NCBI RefSeq assembly: GCF_013423485.1
Contig: NZ_JABFFR010000050.1
Location: 1-64,000 of the forward strand
Direction of reading: 5' to 3'
DNA from: Azospirillum oleiclasticum
GTDB lineage: Bacteria; Pseudomonadota; Alphaproteobacteria; Azospirillales; Azospirillaceae
DNA: 64,000 nt
This document shows positions 16,928-25,276 of this stretch, piece by piece (the stretch's first letter is position 1; each line of letters starts with the position of its first letter). The notes beneath the pieces were generated by a model. That model worked only from the letters and a program-made list of their open reading frames with translations, did not search any database and was not told the DNA's origin. The translations under genes and the position numbers were made by a program.

Positions 16928-17545
16928 TCAGCCTCCCCGCACCCGCAGGCCGCTCATGATCAGCGCGATGTGCTGATCGGCGATCTGTTGCGGGGTGAGG
17001 GGGCCGTCGGGGCGGTACCAGCGGGCGATCCAGCTCAGCGCGCCCGCCAGCATGAAGGCGGCGACCTTGGCGTCGCAGGGCACGATCTCCCCCGCCTCGA
17101 TTCCGCGCTGGATCAGGCTGCGGAACTTGGCGTCGATGCCGCGCTTCAGCGTGCGCAGCGTGCGCCGGCTTTCCGCGTTCAGCGGTTCCTCGCCGACACG
17201 GATCAGGCACATGCCGAAGTCCATCGTCACGATCTCCGCGTATTTGTGCATGACGGCGATCAGCTCGTCATAGACGGACCCGCCGGAGCCGATGACCTCG
17301 TTCGCCGCCTCCTCCATGAGTTCGAGGCCCATGCGGGCGCACTCGAACAGGATCTCCTCCTTGTTCTTCACGTAATAGTAGATGGTCGGCTTGCTGACGT
17401 TGAGGCGGCGGGCGATGTCGTCCAGCGAGGTGGCGTGGTAGCCGGTCTCGTTGAACGCCTGCGCCGCCACCGTCAGAACGGCGATGCGCTTCGCCTCCCG
17501 CTCGCTCTGCCGGTCGCCGGCGGCCTTCCACGGCGAATCCGTCAT
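16928..17545 (-). CDS. TetR-family transcriptional regulator
   Basis: 205 residues from the ATG at 17545 (AGAGGA upstream). The N-terminal HTH is plain: FNETGYHATSLDDIARRLNV and SKPTIYYYVKNKEEIL, residues about 30-66. The C-terminal ligand domain resembles the type found in regulators of fatty-acid and acyl-CoA catabolism. It is divergent from the enoyl-CoA hydratase/ABC transporter/ligase operon, and the two promoters overlap, so it most likely represses both. The ligand would be expected to be an acyl-CoA or the transported acid (inference). Confidence 0.9.
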   Translation of the reverse strand: MTDSPWKAAGDRQSEREAKRIAVLTVAAQAFNETGYHATSLDDIARRLNVSKPTIYYYVKNKEEILFECARMGLELMEEAANEVIGSGGSVYDELIAVMHKYAEIVTMDFGMCLIRVGEEPLNAESRRTLRTLKRGIDAKFRSLIQRGIEAGEIVPCDAKVAAFMLAGALSWIARWYRPDGPLTPQQIADQHIALIMSGLRVRGG

Positions 17546-17591
17546 GGTCCGTCCTCTTCCCCCGCCGCGCGGTGCGGCATATTGTTCGTTC

Positions 17592-17619
17592 ATCATACCA
17601 TTGACGGCGCGAATTGAAA
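17592..17619 (-). promoter_or_regulatory. Promoter of the TetR gene
   Basis: Minus strand TTTCAA, 16-bp spacer, TATGAT. It overlaps the promoter reading the other way at 17601-17629. Confidence 0.5.
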
Positions 17620-17629
17620 CCGTTATCCT
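17601..17629 (+). promoter_or_regulatory. Promoter of the enoyl-CoA hydratase/Liv operon
   Basis: TTGACG, 17-bp spacer, TATCCT; the likely transcription start is near 17636, about 65 bases before the GTG start at 17702. It shares most of its length with the divergent TetR promoter. Confidence 0.6.
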
Positions 17630-17701
17630 ACTCCCCGGTAACATGGCTTCCCGGCAGTAAACGCCGGGACGGCCCATAAGAAAGCAATCGGGGAGGAGTT
17701 C

Positions 17702-18487
17702 GTGGGCGAGCCGACCGCACCGGTCCTGTTGTCGCGCGACGGCGCGGTTTCGACGATCCGCTTCAACCGGCCCTCCGTCCTCAACGCGCTCGACGAACCC
17801 ACCGCGGCGGCCTTCCGCGACGCCTGCCGCGCGGTGGCGGAGGACGGCACGCGGGTGCTGGTGATCGCCGGCAACGGGCGCGGCTTCATGGCCGGCGGCG
17901 ACCTCGCCCGCTTCCGCGCCGACGGGGCGGCGGACATCGCCCGCACCATCATCGAGGCCCTGCACGAGGGGCTGATGATCCTCGACCGGCTGGAGGCGCC
18001 GGTGATCGCCTCGGTCCATGGACCGGTGGCCGGGGCGGGGATGAGCGTCGCCATGGCAACCGACCTCTGCATCGCCGCCGACGATGCCAAGTTCACGCTG
18101 GCCTACGCCCGCATCGGCACCACGCCGGACGGCTCCAGCACCTACAACCTGCCGCGGCTGGTCGGGCTGCGCCGGGCGATGGAGATCGCGCTACTGGCCG
18201 ACACCATCGACGCGTCGGACGCGCTGCGCCTCGGCCTCGTCAACCGGGTGGTGCCGGCGGCGGCGTTGGCGGAGGAGACGGCGGCGCTGGCCGCCCGTCT
18301 GGCCGCCGGTCCCACCCGCGCCTACGCCGGCATCCGCCGGCTGCTGCGGCAATCCTGGACCAGCGGGCTGGAAAGCCAGCTCGCGGCGGAAGCCGACGCC
18401 TTCTGCGCGTCCGCCGGGACGGAGGATTTCAAGGAGGGGATCGAGGCCTTCTTCGGCAAGCGGCGGGCGGACTTCCATGGGCGCTGA
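17702..18487 (+). CDS. Enoyl-CoA hydratase/isomerase family protein
   Basis: 261 residues from a GTG at 17702 with GGGGAGGAG upstream. Crotonase-fold motifs: VIAGNGRGFMAGGDLARF (first oxyanion-hole segment), APVIASVHGPVAGAGMSVAM (second) and AYARIGTTPDGSSTYNLPRL. The usual second catalytic Glu region reads IGTTPDG, with Asp rather than Glu, so the exact reaction (hydration, isomerisation or other) is open. First gene of the operon; it overlaps the next gene by 11 bases, which supports co-translation. Confidence 0.9.
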   Translation: MGEPTAPVLLSRDGAVSTIRFNRPSVLNALDEPTAAAFRDACRAVAEDGTRVLVIAGNGRGFMAGGDLARFRADGAADIARTIIEALHEGLMILDRLEAPVIASVHGPVAGAGMSVAMATDLCIAADDAKFTLAYARIGTTPDGSSTYNLPRLVGLRRAMEIALLADTIDASDALRLGLVNRVVPAAALAEETAALAARLAAGPTRAYAGIRRLLRQSWTSGLESQLAAEADAFCASAGTEDFKEGIEAFFGKRRADFHGR

Positions 18488-19328
18488 CGCCGCACCCGCC
18501 ACCCCGGTCCTGGAGGTCGAGAACCTCTCCCTGTCCTTCGGCGGCATCCGCGCGCTGAACGGGGTAAGCTTCGCGGTGCAGCCGGGCTCCATCACCTCGG
18601 TCATCGGCCCCAACGGGGCCGGCAAGACCTCGCTCTTCAACAGCATCTCGGGCTTCTACAAGTCCACCGGCACGGTGCGGGTGGACGGCAAGCCCATCGA
18701 CCACCTGCACCCGCCGGAGCGCGCGAAGCTCGGCCTCGCCCGCAGCTTCCAGAACATCGCGCTGTTCCGCGGCATGACGGTGCTCGACAACATCAAGCTC
18801 GGCCGCCACGCCCACATGAAGACCGGGCTGCTCGACGCGCTGTTCTATTTTGGCCGCGCCCGGCGGGAGGAGGTGGAACTGCGCCGCGAGGTCGAGGAGC
18901 GCATCATCGACTTCCTGGAGATCGACCACATCCGCAAGGCGCCGGTCGCCTCCTTGCCCTACGGCCTGCAGAAGCGGGTGGAGTTGGCCCGCGCGCTCGC
19001 CATGCGGCCGCGGCTGCTGATGCTGGACGAGCCGGTCGCCGGCATGAACCGCGAGGAGACGGAGGACATGGCCCGCTTCATCCTCGACGTGCGCGAGGAA
19101 TGGGGCGTGCCGGTGCTGATGGTCGAGCACGACATGGGCATGGTGATGGACATCTCCGACCATGTGGTCGTGCTCAACTTCGGGCAGATGATCGCCCAGG
19201 GCACCCCGCGGGAGGTTCAGGCCAACCCGGAGGTCGCCGCCGCCTATCTCGGCACCGGTGACGTCGCCGACCTGCGTCGCCGCGTCGCCGCCGAGACCCG
19301 CCTTCCCGAGACGCGGGAGGTGGCGTGA
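18477..19328 (+). CDS. ABC transporter ATPase, LivG type
   Basis: 283 residues from the ATG at 18477. Walker A is GPNGAGKTS, the Q-loop region is LARSFQNIALF, a signature-like segment is SLPYGLQKRVELARAL (an LPYGxQ variant of LSGGQ that is usual in LivG proteins), and Walker B is LLMLDEPVAGMN. The C-terminus has the LivG regulatory tail. Partner of the LivF-type ATPase at 22599 in one Liv/HAAT importer. Overlaps its neighbours on both sides. Confidence 0.93.
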   Translation: MGADAAPATPVLEVENLSLSFGGIRALNGVSFAVQPGSITSVIGPNGAGKTSLFNSISGFYKSTGTVRVDGKPIDHLHPPERAKLGLARSFQNIALFRGMTVLDNIKLGRHAHMKTGLLDALFYFGRARREEVELRREVEERIIDFLEIDHIRKAPVASLPYGLQKRVELARALAMRPRLLMLDEPVAGMNREETEDMARFILDVREEWGVPVLMVEHDMGMVMDISDHVVVLNFGQMIAQGTPREVQANPEVAAAYLGTGDVADLRRRVAAETRLPETREVA

Positions 19329-20212
19329 TGGAGATGGACTGGCTGCTGCTGGCGGAGGTCAGCCTGGCCGGGCTCGGCACCGGCGGGCTCTACGCGCTGA
19401 CCGCGCTGGCCTTCGTCATCATCTACAAGGCCACCCGCGTAGTGAACCTCGCCATCGGCGAGATCCTGATGCTGGGCGCCTACGCCTTCTTCGGGCTGGC
19501 CGCCGGCTGGGCGCTGCCCTGGTGGGTGGCGGCGCTGGGGGCGCTGGCGGTGGCGGGCGTCTTCGGCGCGGTGGTCGAGCGCACCATCATCCGCCCGATG
19601 CTGGGGGAAAGCCCGATCTCCGTCTTCATGGTCACGGTGGGGCTGGGCAGCATGCTGGTGGGGGTGGTCGAGCTGATCTGGACCGCCGACCCGCACCGCC
19701 TGCCGGAGTTCATGCCCAACACGCCGATCCTGATCGGCGATGCCTTCCTGGCGCCCAAGATCGGCTACGGCTTCATGGTCGCCGCGGCGGTGATCGCCGT
19801 CTTCGTGCTGCTGTTCCGCTTCTGGCGCGGCGGGGTGGCGCTGCGCGCCACGGCCAGCGATCAGGCGGCGGCCTATTCGGTGGGCATCAACGTGCCGGGC
19901 GTCTTCTCGCTGGCCTGGATCGTCGCCTGCATGGTGGCGGCGGGGGCCGGCATCCTGGTGGGTTCCATCGGCGGCATCAGCTCAACCATGGGGGTGTTCG
20001 GGCTGTCGGTGCTGGTGGTGGTGATCGTCGGCGGGCTGGACAGCGTGCCGGGCGCGCTGGTGGCCGGGCTGCTGGTCGGTCTGGTCGAAGCACTCGCCGG
20101 GGCCTATCTGGGCGGCGAGTTCAAGCTGCTGGCGACCTTCTCCCTGCTGGTGGCGGTGCTGATGGTGCACCCCTACGGCCTGTTCGGCACCCGCGAGATC
20201 GAGAGGCTCTGA
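19328..20212 (+). CDS. ABC transporter permease, LivH type
   Basis: 294 residues from the ATG at 19328, one base after the second base of the upstream stop (TGATG overlap). About eight membrane helices. Family motifs: GLGTGGLYALTALAFVIIYK, VVNLAIGEILMLGAYAF, the cytoplasmic coupling EAA-like loop (LRATASDQAAAYSVGINV) and VVVIVGGLDSVPGALVAGLL. Inner-membrane half of the importer. Confidence 0.93.
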   Translation: MEMDWLLLAEVSLAGLGTGGLYALTALAFVIIYKATRVVNLAIGEILMLGAYAFFGLAAGWALPWWVAALGALAVAGVFGAVVERTIIRPMLGESPISVFMVTVGLGSMLVGVVELIWTADPHRLPEFMPNTPILIGDAFLAPKIGYGFMVAAAVIAVFVLLFRFWRGGVALRATASDQAAAYSVGINVPGVFSLAWIVACMVAAGAGILVGSIGGISSTMGVFGLSVLVVVIVGGLDSVPGALVAGLLVGLVEALAGAYLGGEFKLLATFSLLVAVLMVHPYGLFGTREIERL

Positions 20213-20216
20213 GGCC

Positions 20217-21260
20217 ATGCGCATCGCCACCGCCAAGGAGACCTACGCCGCCGACGAGGCGCTGTTCGACACCGCCGTGCAGCGGGTGTGGTTCGCGATC
20301 CTGCTGGCGGCGCTCGCCCTCTTCCCCTTCCTGGCCGACCAGTACTGGCTGTTCCTGGCCGGGCTGGCGGCGATCAACGTGATCAGCGTCACCGGGCTCA
20401 ACATCCTCACCGGCTACACCGGTCTGGTCAGCCTGGGGCAGGCCGCCTTCATGGGGGTGGGGGCCTACACCGTCGCCGTCATGGAGGCGCGGCTGGGCAC
20501 GCCGGTGCTGCTCAACCTCTTGGGTGGCGGCCTCGTCGCCGCCGGGGTGGGGATGGTCTTTGGGCTGCCCAGCCTGCGGGTGAAGGGGCTGTACCTCGCC
20601 ATCGCCACCATCGCCGCCTCCTTCATCCTGCATTTCGTCTTCGCCAACTGGACGTCGGTGACGCGCGGTGTGTCGGGCATCAACGTGCCGCCGGCCGCGT
20701 TCTTCGGCATGGCGCTCGACACGCCCTTCAAGCTCTACTGGCTGATCATGCCGATCACGGTGCTGCTTCTGCTGGGGGCGGCCAACCTGTTCCGCACGCG
20801 GGTGGGGCGGGCCTTCATCGCCGTGCGCGACCGCGACATCTCGGCCGAGGTGCTGGGCATCCCGCTCTTGCGCACGAAGCTGACCAGCTTCGCGCTGGCG
20901 TCCTTCTACGCCGGGGTGGCCGGGGGTCTGTGGGCCTATTTCTTCCGGGTGGTGACGCCGGAGAGCTTTCCGCTGCTGCTGTCCATCTTCCTCTTGGCGG
21001 CGATCATCGTCGGCGGCATGGGGACCATCCTCGGCGGCATCCTGGGTGCCGTCTTCATGACGCTGGTGCCGGAGTTCCTGAAGCTGCTGGTCGGCTTCGT
21101 CACCCCGGTCTGGCCGGACGCGGCGGTGCATCTGTCGCCGGTGCGCACGGTGGTGTTCGGCGCGATGATCGTTGGCTTCCTGATCTTCGAGCCGCAGGGT
21201 CTCGCCGAGATGTGGCGGCGCACCCGGCGCTTCTTCCATCTCTGGCCTTTCAAGACGTGA
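20217..21260 (+). CDS. ABC transporter permease, LivM type
   Basis: 347 residues, about ten hydrophobic helices after a 25-residue cytosolic start. LivM motifs: NILTGYTGLVSLGQAAFMGV, GLPSLRVKGLYLAIATIAAS, a coupling loop (AVRDRDISAEVLGIPLLRTK) and IVGGMGTILGGILGAVFM. Four bases after livH. Forms the second half of the membrane channel. Confidence 0.93.
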   Translation: MRIATAKETYAADEALFDTAVQRVWFAILLAALALFPFLADQYWLFLAGLAAINVISVTGLNILTGYTGLVSLGQAAFMGVGAYTVAVMEARLGTPVLLNLLGGGLVAAGVGMVFGLPSLRVKGLYLAIATIAASFILHFVFANWTSVTRGVSGINVPPAAFFGMALDTPFKLYWLIMPITVLLLLGAANLFRTRVGRAFIAVRDRDISAEVLGIPLLRTKLTSFALASFYAGVAGGLWAYFFRVVTPESFPLLLSIFLLAAIIVGGMGTILGGILGAVFMTLVPEFLKLLVGFVTPVWPDAAVHLSPVRTVVFGAMIVGFLIFEPQGLAEMWRRTRRFFHLWPFKT

Positions 21261-21288
21261 CCATACAAACGACAGGGGAGGAACGGCT

Positions 21289-22473
21289 ATGCTCACCATG
21301 ACGCGGCGGGGATTCGGGGGTCTGGCGCTGGGGGCCGGGGCGGCGGCGGCGCTGCCGTTCGGCGGCGGGGCCTGGGCGCAGGGGGCCGACATCGTGCTCG
21401 GCGGCTCGATCCCGATGACCGGGGTCTTCGCCTTCGCCGGCATCGGCATCCACGCCGGCATTTCCGACTATGTGAAGATCGTCAACGACGCCGGCGGCAT
21501 CAAAGGCCGCAAGCTGCGCTTCGCCTTCGAGGACACCGCCTACAAGGTCGATGCCTCCGTCGCCGTCTTCAACAAGCTGGTGGCGCAGGAGAAGCCGACC
21601 CTCTACTACGGCGACAGCACCGGCTTCTCCAAGACCATCAACCCGGAGCTGGAGCGCAACGGCGGCATGATCATGGCCGGTGCGTCCTTCGCGTCGGAAC
21701 TCAACGACCCGAAGAAGTTCCCGCTGCAATTCATGGCCGGTCCCGACTACACCGAGATGGTCGGCATCCTGCTGCGCTACATCGCGAAGGAGAAGCCGGG
21801 GGCGAAGGTCGCCTTCGTCCATTCCGACACCGAGTTCGGCCGCGACCCCATCGCCACGTCCGAGAAGAAGGCGGTCGAGCAGGGGCTGAAGGTGGTGGAG
21901 AAGATCGTCACCCCGCCCGGCAGCGTCGACATCTCCACCGAGGTGCTGAAGCTGCGCCGCGCCGCACCCGACTTCACCATCTTCCACGGCTACGTGATGG
22001 CCCCGATCCCGGAGTTCATCGCCCAGGCCAAGCAGATGGGCATGACCAGCCGCTTCATGGGCACCTTCTGGAGCATGGACAACTCCATGGTCCAGAAGAT
22101 GGGCGATCTGGCCGACGGCTTCATGGGTGTCATGCCCTACCGCTACTACTACGACACGGAGGGCAACGCGCCGATGCTGGCGAAGATCCGCCAGATGCGG
22201 CCCGAATACCAGTCCACCGCCTACATGCAGGGCTTCCTGACCGCCATGCTGATGACCGAGGCGGTCAAGCGCACGCTGGAATCCGGCCAGGATCTGAACG
22301 GCAAGACGCTGAAGGCGTCGCTGAACTCCATCAAGGATTTCGACACCGGCGGCATCATCGGCGTGCCGATCTCCATCCCCGGCAACAGCATCCCGGTGGG
22401 GCGCATCTACCGCGCCGACGTTCAGAAGAAGCTGATGGTCCCGGCCTCGGACTGGATCAAGCTGGAGGCGTGA
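21289..22473 (+). CDS. Periplasmic substrate-binding protein of the Liv-type transporter
   Basis: 394 residues. The N-terminus MLTMTRRGFGGLALG followed by a hydrophobic run and AWA-QG is a signal peptide with a twin-arginine look (TRRGFGG), cleaved near residue 30. The mature part is a Leu/Ile/Val-binding-protein fold (IVLGGSIPMTGVFAFAGIGI, FVHSDTEFGRDPI). AGGGGAGGA lies upstream of the ATG. Amino acid binding is not assured: the neighbours (CoA ligase, enoyl hydratase, thiolase) suggest a fatty, branched-chain or aromatic carboxylic acid. Confidence 0.9.
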   Translation: MLTMTRRGFGGLALGAGAAAALPFGGGAWAQGADIVLGGSIPMTGVFAFAGIGIHAGISDYVKIVNDAGGIKGRKLRFAFEDTAYKVDASVAVFNKLVAQEKPTLYYGDSTGFSKTINPELERNGGMIMAGASFASELNDPKKFPLQFMAGPDYTEMVGILLRYIAKEKPGAKVAFVHSDTEFGRDPIATSEKKAVEQGLKVVEKIVTPPGSVDISTEVLKLRRAAPDFTIFHGYVMAPIPEFIAQAKQMGMTSRFMGTFWSMDNSMVQKMGDLADGFMGVMPYRYYYDTEGNAPMLAKIRQMRPEYQSTAYMQGFLTAMLMTEAVKRTLESGQDLNGKTLKASLNSIKDFDTGGIIGVPISIPGNSIPVGRIYRADVQKKLMVPASDWIKLEA

Positions 22474-22514
22474 TCGCGGGCGTTCCACGTTTACGCGCTG
22501 CGCCCCCACCCCGA

Positions 22515-22542
22515 CCCTCCCCCATCTTGCGACGGGGGAGGG
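22515..22542. repeat. CCCTCCCC/GGGGAGGG palindrome between binding protein and livF
   Basis: Stem CCCTCCCCC / GGGGGAGGG (22515-22523 with 22534-22542), 10-nt loop, in the 125-bp gap between the binding-protein and livF genes. It resembles the palindromes at 25217, 41988 and 54416. It could lower downstream transcription, so that the binding protein is made in excess. Confidence 0.6.
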
Positions 22543-22598
22543 CTTGGTGGGGGCTCACCTCGACCACTCCCCACCCCACCCCCGGAGCCACCCCGCCC

Positions 22599-23402
22599 AT
22601 GACCGCGGCCCCGATCCTCGAGGTCACCAACATCGAGGTCATCTACAAGAAGACCATCCAGGTGCTGCGCGGCCTGTCGCTGGCGGTGCCGAAGGGGGAG
22701 ATCGTGGCCCTGCTCGGCTCCAACGGGGCGGGCAAGTCCACCACGCTGAAGGCCGTCTCCAACCTGTTGTCGCTGGAGAACGGGGCGGTCAGCGCCGGCT
22801 CCATCCGCTTCGCCGGCACCGACGTGTCGACCCTGCGCCCGCACGAGCTGGTGCGTTCCGGCCTTTTCCATGTGATGGAGGGCCGCCGCATCTTCGAGGA
22901 TCTGACGGTGGACGAGAACCTCGTCGCCGCCACCTACGCCCGCACCGGTTCCGCCGCCGCCCGCTTCGATCTGGTCTACGAGTATTTCCCCAACCTGCAC
23001 ACCCGCCGCGGCGTGCGCGCCGGCTACCTGTCGGGTGGCGAGCAGCAGATGCTGGCCATCGGCCGCGCGCTGGTGGCGGAGCCGCAGCTCATCCTGCTGG
23101 ACGAGCCGTCGCTGGGCCTGTCGCCCAAGCTGGTGGAGGAGATCTTCACCATCATCGCCCGCATCAACGCCGAGCAGCGCGTCTCCATGCTGCTGGTGGA
23201 GCAGAACGCCGCCATCGCCTTCGCCGTCGCCAACTACGGCTACATCATGGAATCCGGCCGCATCGTCATCGACGGTCCGGTCGAGCGGCTGACCCGCGAC
23301 CAGGACGTGCGCGAGTTCTACCTGGGCCTGGGCGGGGAGGGCGGGGCCAGGAGCTACCGCGACATCAAACACTACAAGCGCCGCAAACGGTGGCTGTCAT
23401 GA
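22599..23402 (+). CDS. ABC transporter ATPase, LivF type
   Basis: 267 residues from the ATG at 22599. Walker A GSNGAGKST, LivF-type Q-loop segment FHVMEGRRIFEDLTV, signature YLSGGEQQML, Walker B LILLDEPSLGLSP and the H-loop area LLVEQNAAIAF. The C-terminus is longer than usual and basic (KHYKRRKRWLS). Its stop overlaps the acyl-CoA ligase start (ATGA), linking transport and activation. Confidence 0.93.
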   Translation: MTAAPILEVTNIEVIYKKTIQVLRGLSLAVPKGEIVALLGSNGAGKSTTLKAVSNLLSLENGAVSAGSIRFAGTDVSTLRPHELVRSGLFHVMEGRRIFEDLTVDENLVAATYARTGSAAARFDLVYEYFPNLHTRRGVRAGYLSGGEQQMLAIGRALVAEPQLILLDEPSLGLSPKLVEEIFTIIARINAEQRVSMLLVEQNAAIAFAVANYGYIMESGRIVIDGPVERLTRDQDVREFYLGLGGEGGARSYRDIKHYKRRKRWLS

Positions 23403-25216
23403 CCGCACCGACGATCCACGAACACGGGCTTCCCGAACTCACCCTTCCCCAGATGCTGCGCGAGCAGGCGCGCCGGCAGCCCGGCCGCGTCGCCCTGCGC
23501 CAGAAGGAGTTCGGCATCTGGAACCCCGTCACCTGGGGCCGTTACTTCGAGCGCGCCCGCGACTTCGGGCTGGGGCTGCTGGCGCTCGGCCTGTCGGAGC
23601 CGGGGCATGTCGGCATCCTCGCCGAGAACCGGCAGGAATGGGTGTTCGCGCAGCTCGGCTGCGGCATCGTGCGGGCGGTCGCCATCGGCGTCTACTCCAC
23701 CAGCCCGGCGAACGAGGTGGCCTATGTGCTGGGCCACGCCGACGCGGAGTTCGTGGTCTGCGAGGACCAGGAGCAGGCCGACAAGGTGCTGGAGTGCTGG
23801 GACCAGCTTCCCCGCCTCAAGCGCATCATCGTCATGGACATGGACGGGCTGCGCCGCACCAGCCCCGACCGCGTCATCGGCTTCGAGGCGGTGGAGCGGC
23901 TGGGGGCGGAGCTGCACGCGCGGGAGCCGGGCCGCGCCGACGCGCTGATCGACATCCAGCGGCTCGATGACATCGCGCTGATGATCTACACCTCGGGCTC
24001 CACCGGCAAGCCCAAGGGGGCGATGCTCAGCTACGTCAACATCCGGGCGGTCGCCCCCGGCCTGATCGAGCGGCTGGGGATGACGGCGGACAGCACGCAC
24101 CTGTCCTATCTGCCGCTCTGCCATGTGGCGGAGCAGATGCTGACCAACTTCGCGCCGATCTATCTCGGCTCCACCGTCAATTTCGGCGAGTCCATCCGCA
24201 CGGTGCAGGAGGATCTGCGGGAGGTGGCGCCCAGCGTCTTCCTCGGCGTGCCGCGCATCTGGGAAAAGCTGCACTCCGCCATCGCCATCAAGATCGGGGA
24301 GGCCGGGGGCCTGCGACGCCGCCTGTTCGAGCGCGCCATGGCGGCGTGCGAGCCGTGGGCGGAGACGGAGCCGGCGAAACGGCCCCTCGCGGCCCGCCTG
24401 ACCTTCGGGTTCTGGTACTGGCTGGTGTTCCGCGCGCTCCAGAACTACATCGGTCTGCGCAATGCCCGTGTGGTGATGACCGGGGCCGCCCCCATCTCGC
24501 CGCGCATCGTGCGTTTCTTCCGAACGCTGGGCGTGCCGCTGGTGGAGGTCTACGGCCTCACCGAGACCTCGGGCATGGTGACGGGGCAGTATCTGTCCCA
24601 GCGCGTGCCTGGCTGCGTCGGCCCCGCCATCCTGGGTGCCGACGCGCGGGTGGGCGAGCATGGCGAACTGCTGATCCGCTCCGGCGCCGTCTTCGCCGGC
24701 TATTACAAGAACCCGGAGGCGACGGCCCAGAGCATCCGCGACGGCTGGCTGCACACCGGCGACGTGGTGGAGCTGGTGGACGGGCAGTTCCGCGTGGTGG
24801 ACCGGCTGAAGGACATCATGATCACCGCGGGCGGCAAGAACCTCAGCCCGTCGGAGATCGAGAACGCGGCGAAGTCCAGCCCCTACATCAAGGAATGCAT
24901 CGTCATCGGCGAATCCCGCCGCTACGTCTCCGCCCTCATCCAGATCGACGGGGAGACGGTGGGCCAGTGGGCGGAGGAGCAGGGCATCCCCTACACCCAT
25001 TTCCGCAGCCTGGCCGAACACCCCGCCGTGCGCGAGCTGGTCCAGCGCGAGATCGACGAGGCCAACGCCGGCCTGGCCCCGGTCTCCCACATCCGCAAGT
25101 TCCACTTGCTGACCAAGGAGCTGGACCACGACGACGACGAGGTGACGGCGACGATGAAGGTCCGCCGCTCCAACATCCAGACGAAATACGCCGCCGAGAT
25201 CGAGGCGCTGTACTGA
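23399..25216 (+). CDS. Long-chain-type acyl-CoA synthetase (AMP-forming)
   Basis: 605 residues. ANL superfamily motifs in order: A3 P-loop MIYTSGSTGKPKGAML near residue 195, A5 VEVYGLTETSGM, A7 GWLHTGDVVEL, A8 RVVDRLKDIMITAGGKNLSP, and a C-terminal domain with a Lys in ATMKVRR in the place of the catalytic A10 lysine. The layout with the long insert before A5 is that of long-chain or bacterial FadD15-like enzymes. It would trap the imported acid as a CoA thioester in the cytosol. ATG overlaps the livF stop. Confidence 0.92.
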   Translation: MTAPTIHEHGLPELTLPQMLREQARRQPGRVALRQKEFGIWNPVTWGRYFERARDFGLGLLALGLSEPGHVGILAENRQEWVFAQLGCGIVRAVAIGVYSTSPANEVAYVLGHADAEFVVCEDQEQADKVLECWDQLPRLKRIIVMDMDGLRRTSPDRVIGFEAVERLGAELHAREPGRADALIDIQRLDDIALMIYTSGSTGKPKGAMLSYVNIRAVAPGLIERLGMTADSTHLSYLPLCHVAEQMLTNFAPIYLGSTVNFGESIRTVQEDLREVAPSVFLGVPRIWEKLHSAIAIKIGEAGGLRRRLFERAMAACEPWAETEPAKRPLAARLTFGFWYWLVFRALQNYIGLRNARVVMTGAAPISPRIVRFFRTLGVPLVEVYGLTETSGMVTGQYLSQRVPGCVGPAILGADARVGEHGELLIRSGAVFAGYYKNPEATAQSIRDGWLHTGDVVELVDGQFRVVDRLKDIMITAGGKNLSPSEIENAAKSSPYIKECIVIGESRRYVSALIQIDGETVGQWAEEQGIPYTHFRSLAEHPAVRELVQREIDEANAGLAPVSHIRKFHLLTKELDHDDDEVTATMKVRRSNIQTKYAAEIEALY

Positions 25217-25239
25217 CCCTCTCCCCACCGGGGAGAGGG
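25217..25239. repeat. CCCTCTCCCC palindrome after the acyl-CoA ligase gene
   Basis: Perfect 10-bp stem CCCTCTCCCC / GGGGAGAGGG with an ACC loop directly after the stop codon, followed by CTTTCC. It could end or weaken transcription before the thiolase gene. It is the best-formed of four similar palindromes in the window. Confidence 0.7.
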
Positions 25240-25276
25240 CTTTCCATGACCAACCCCACCCCCCTGGAGACCCCGC

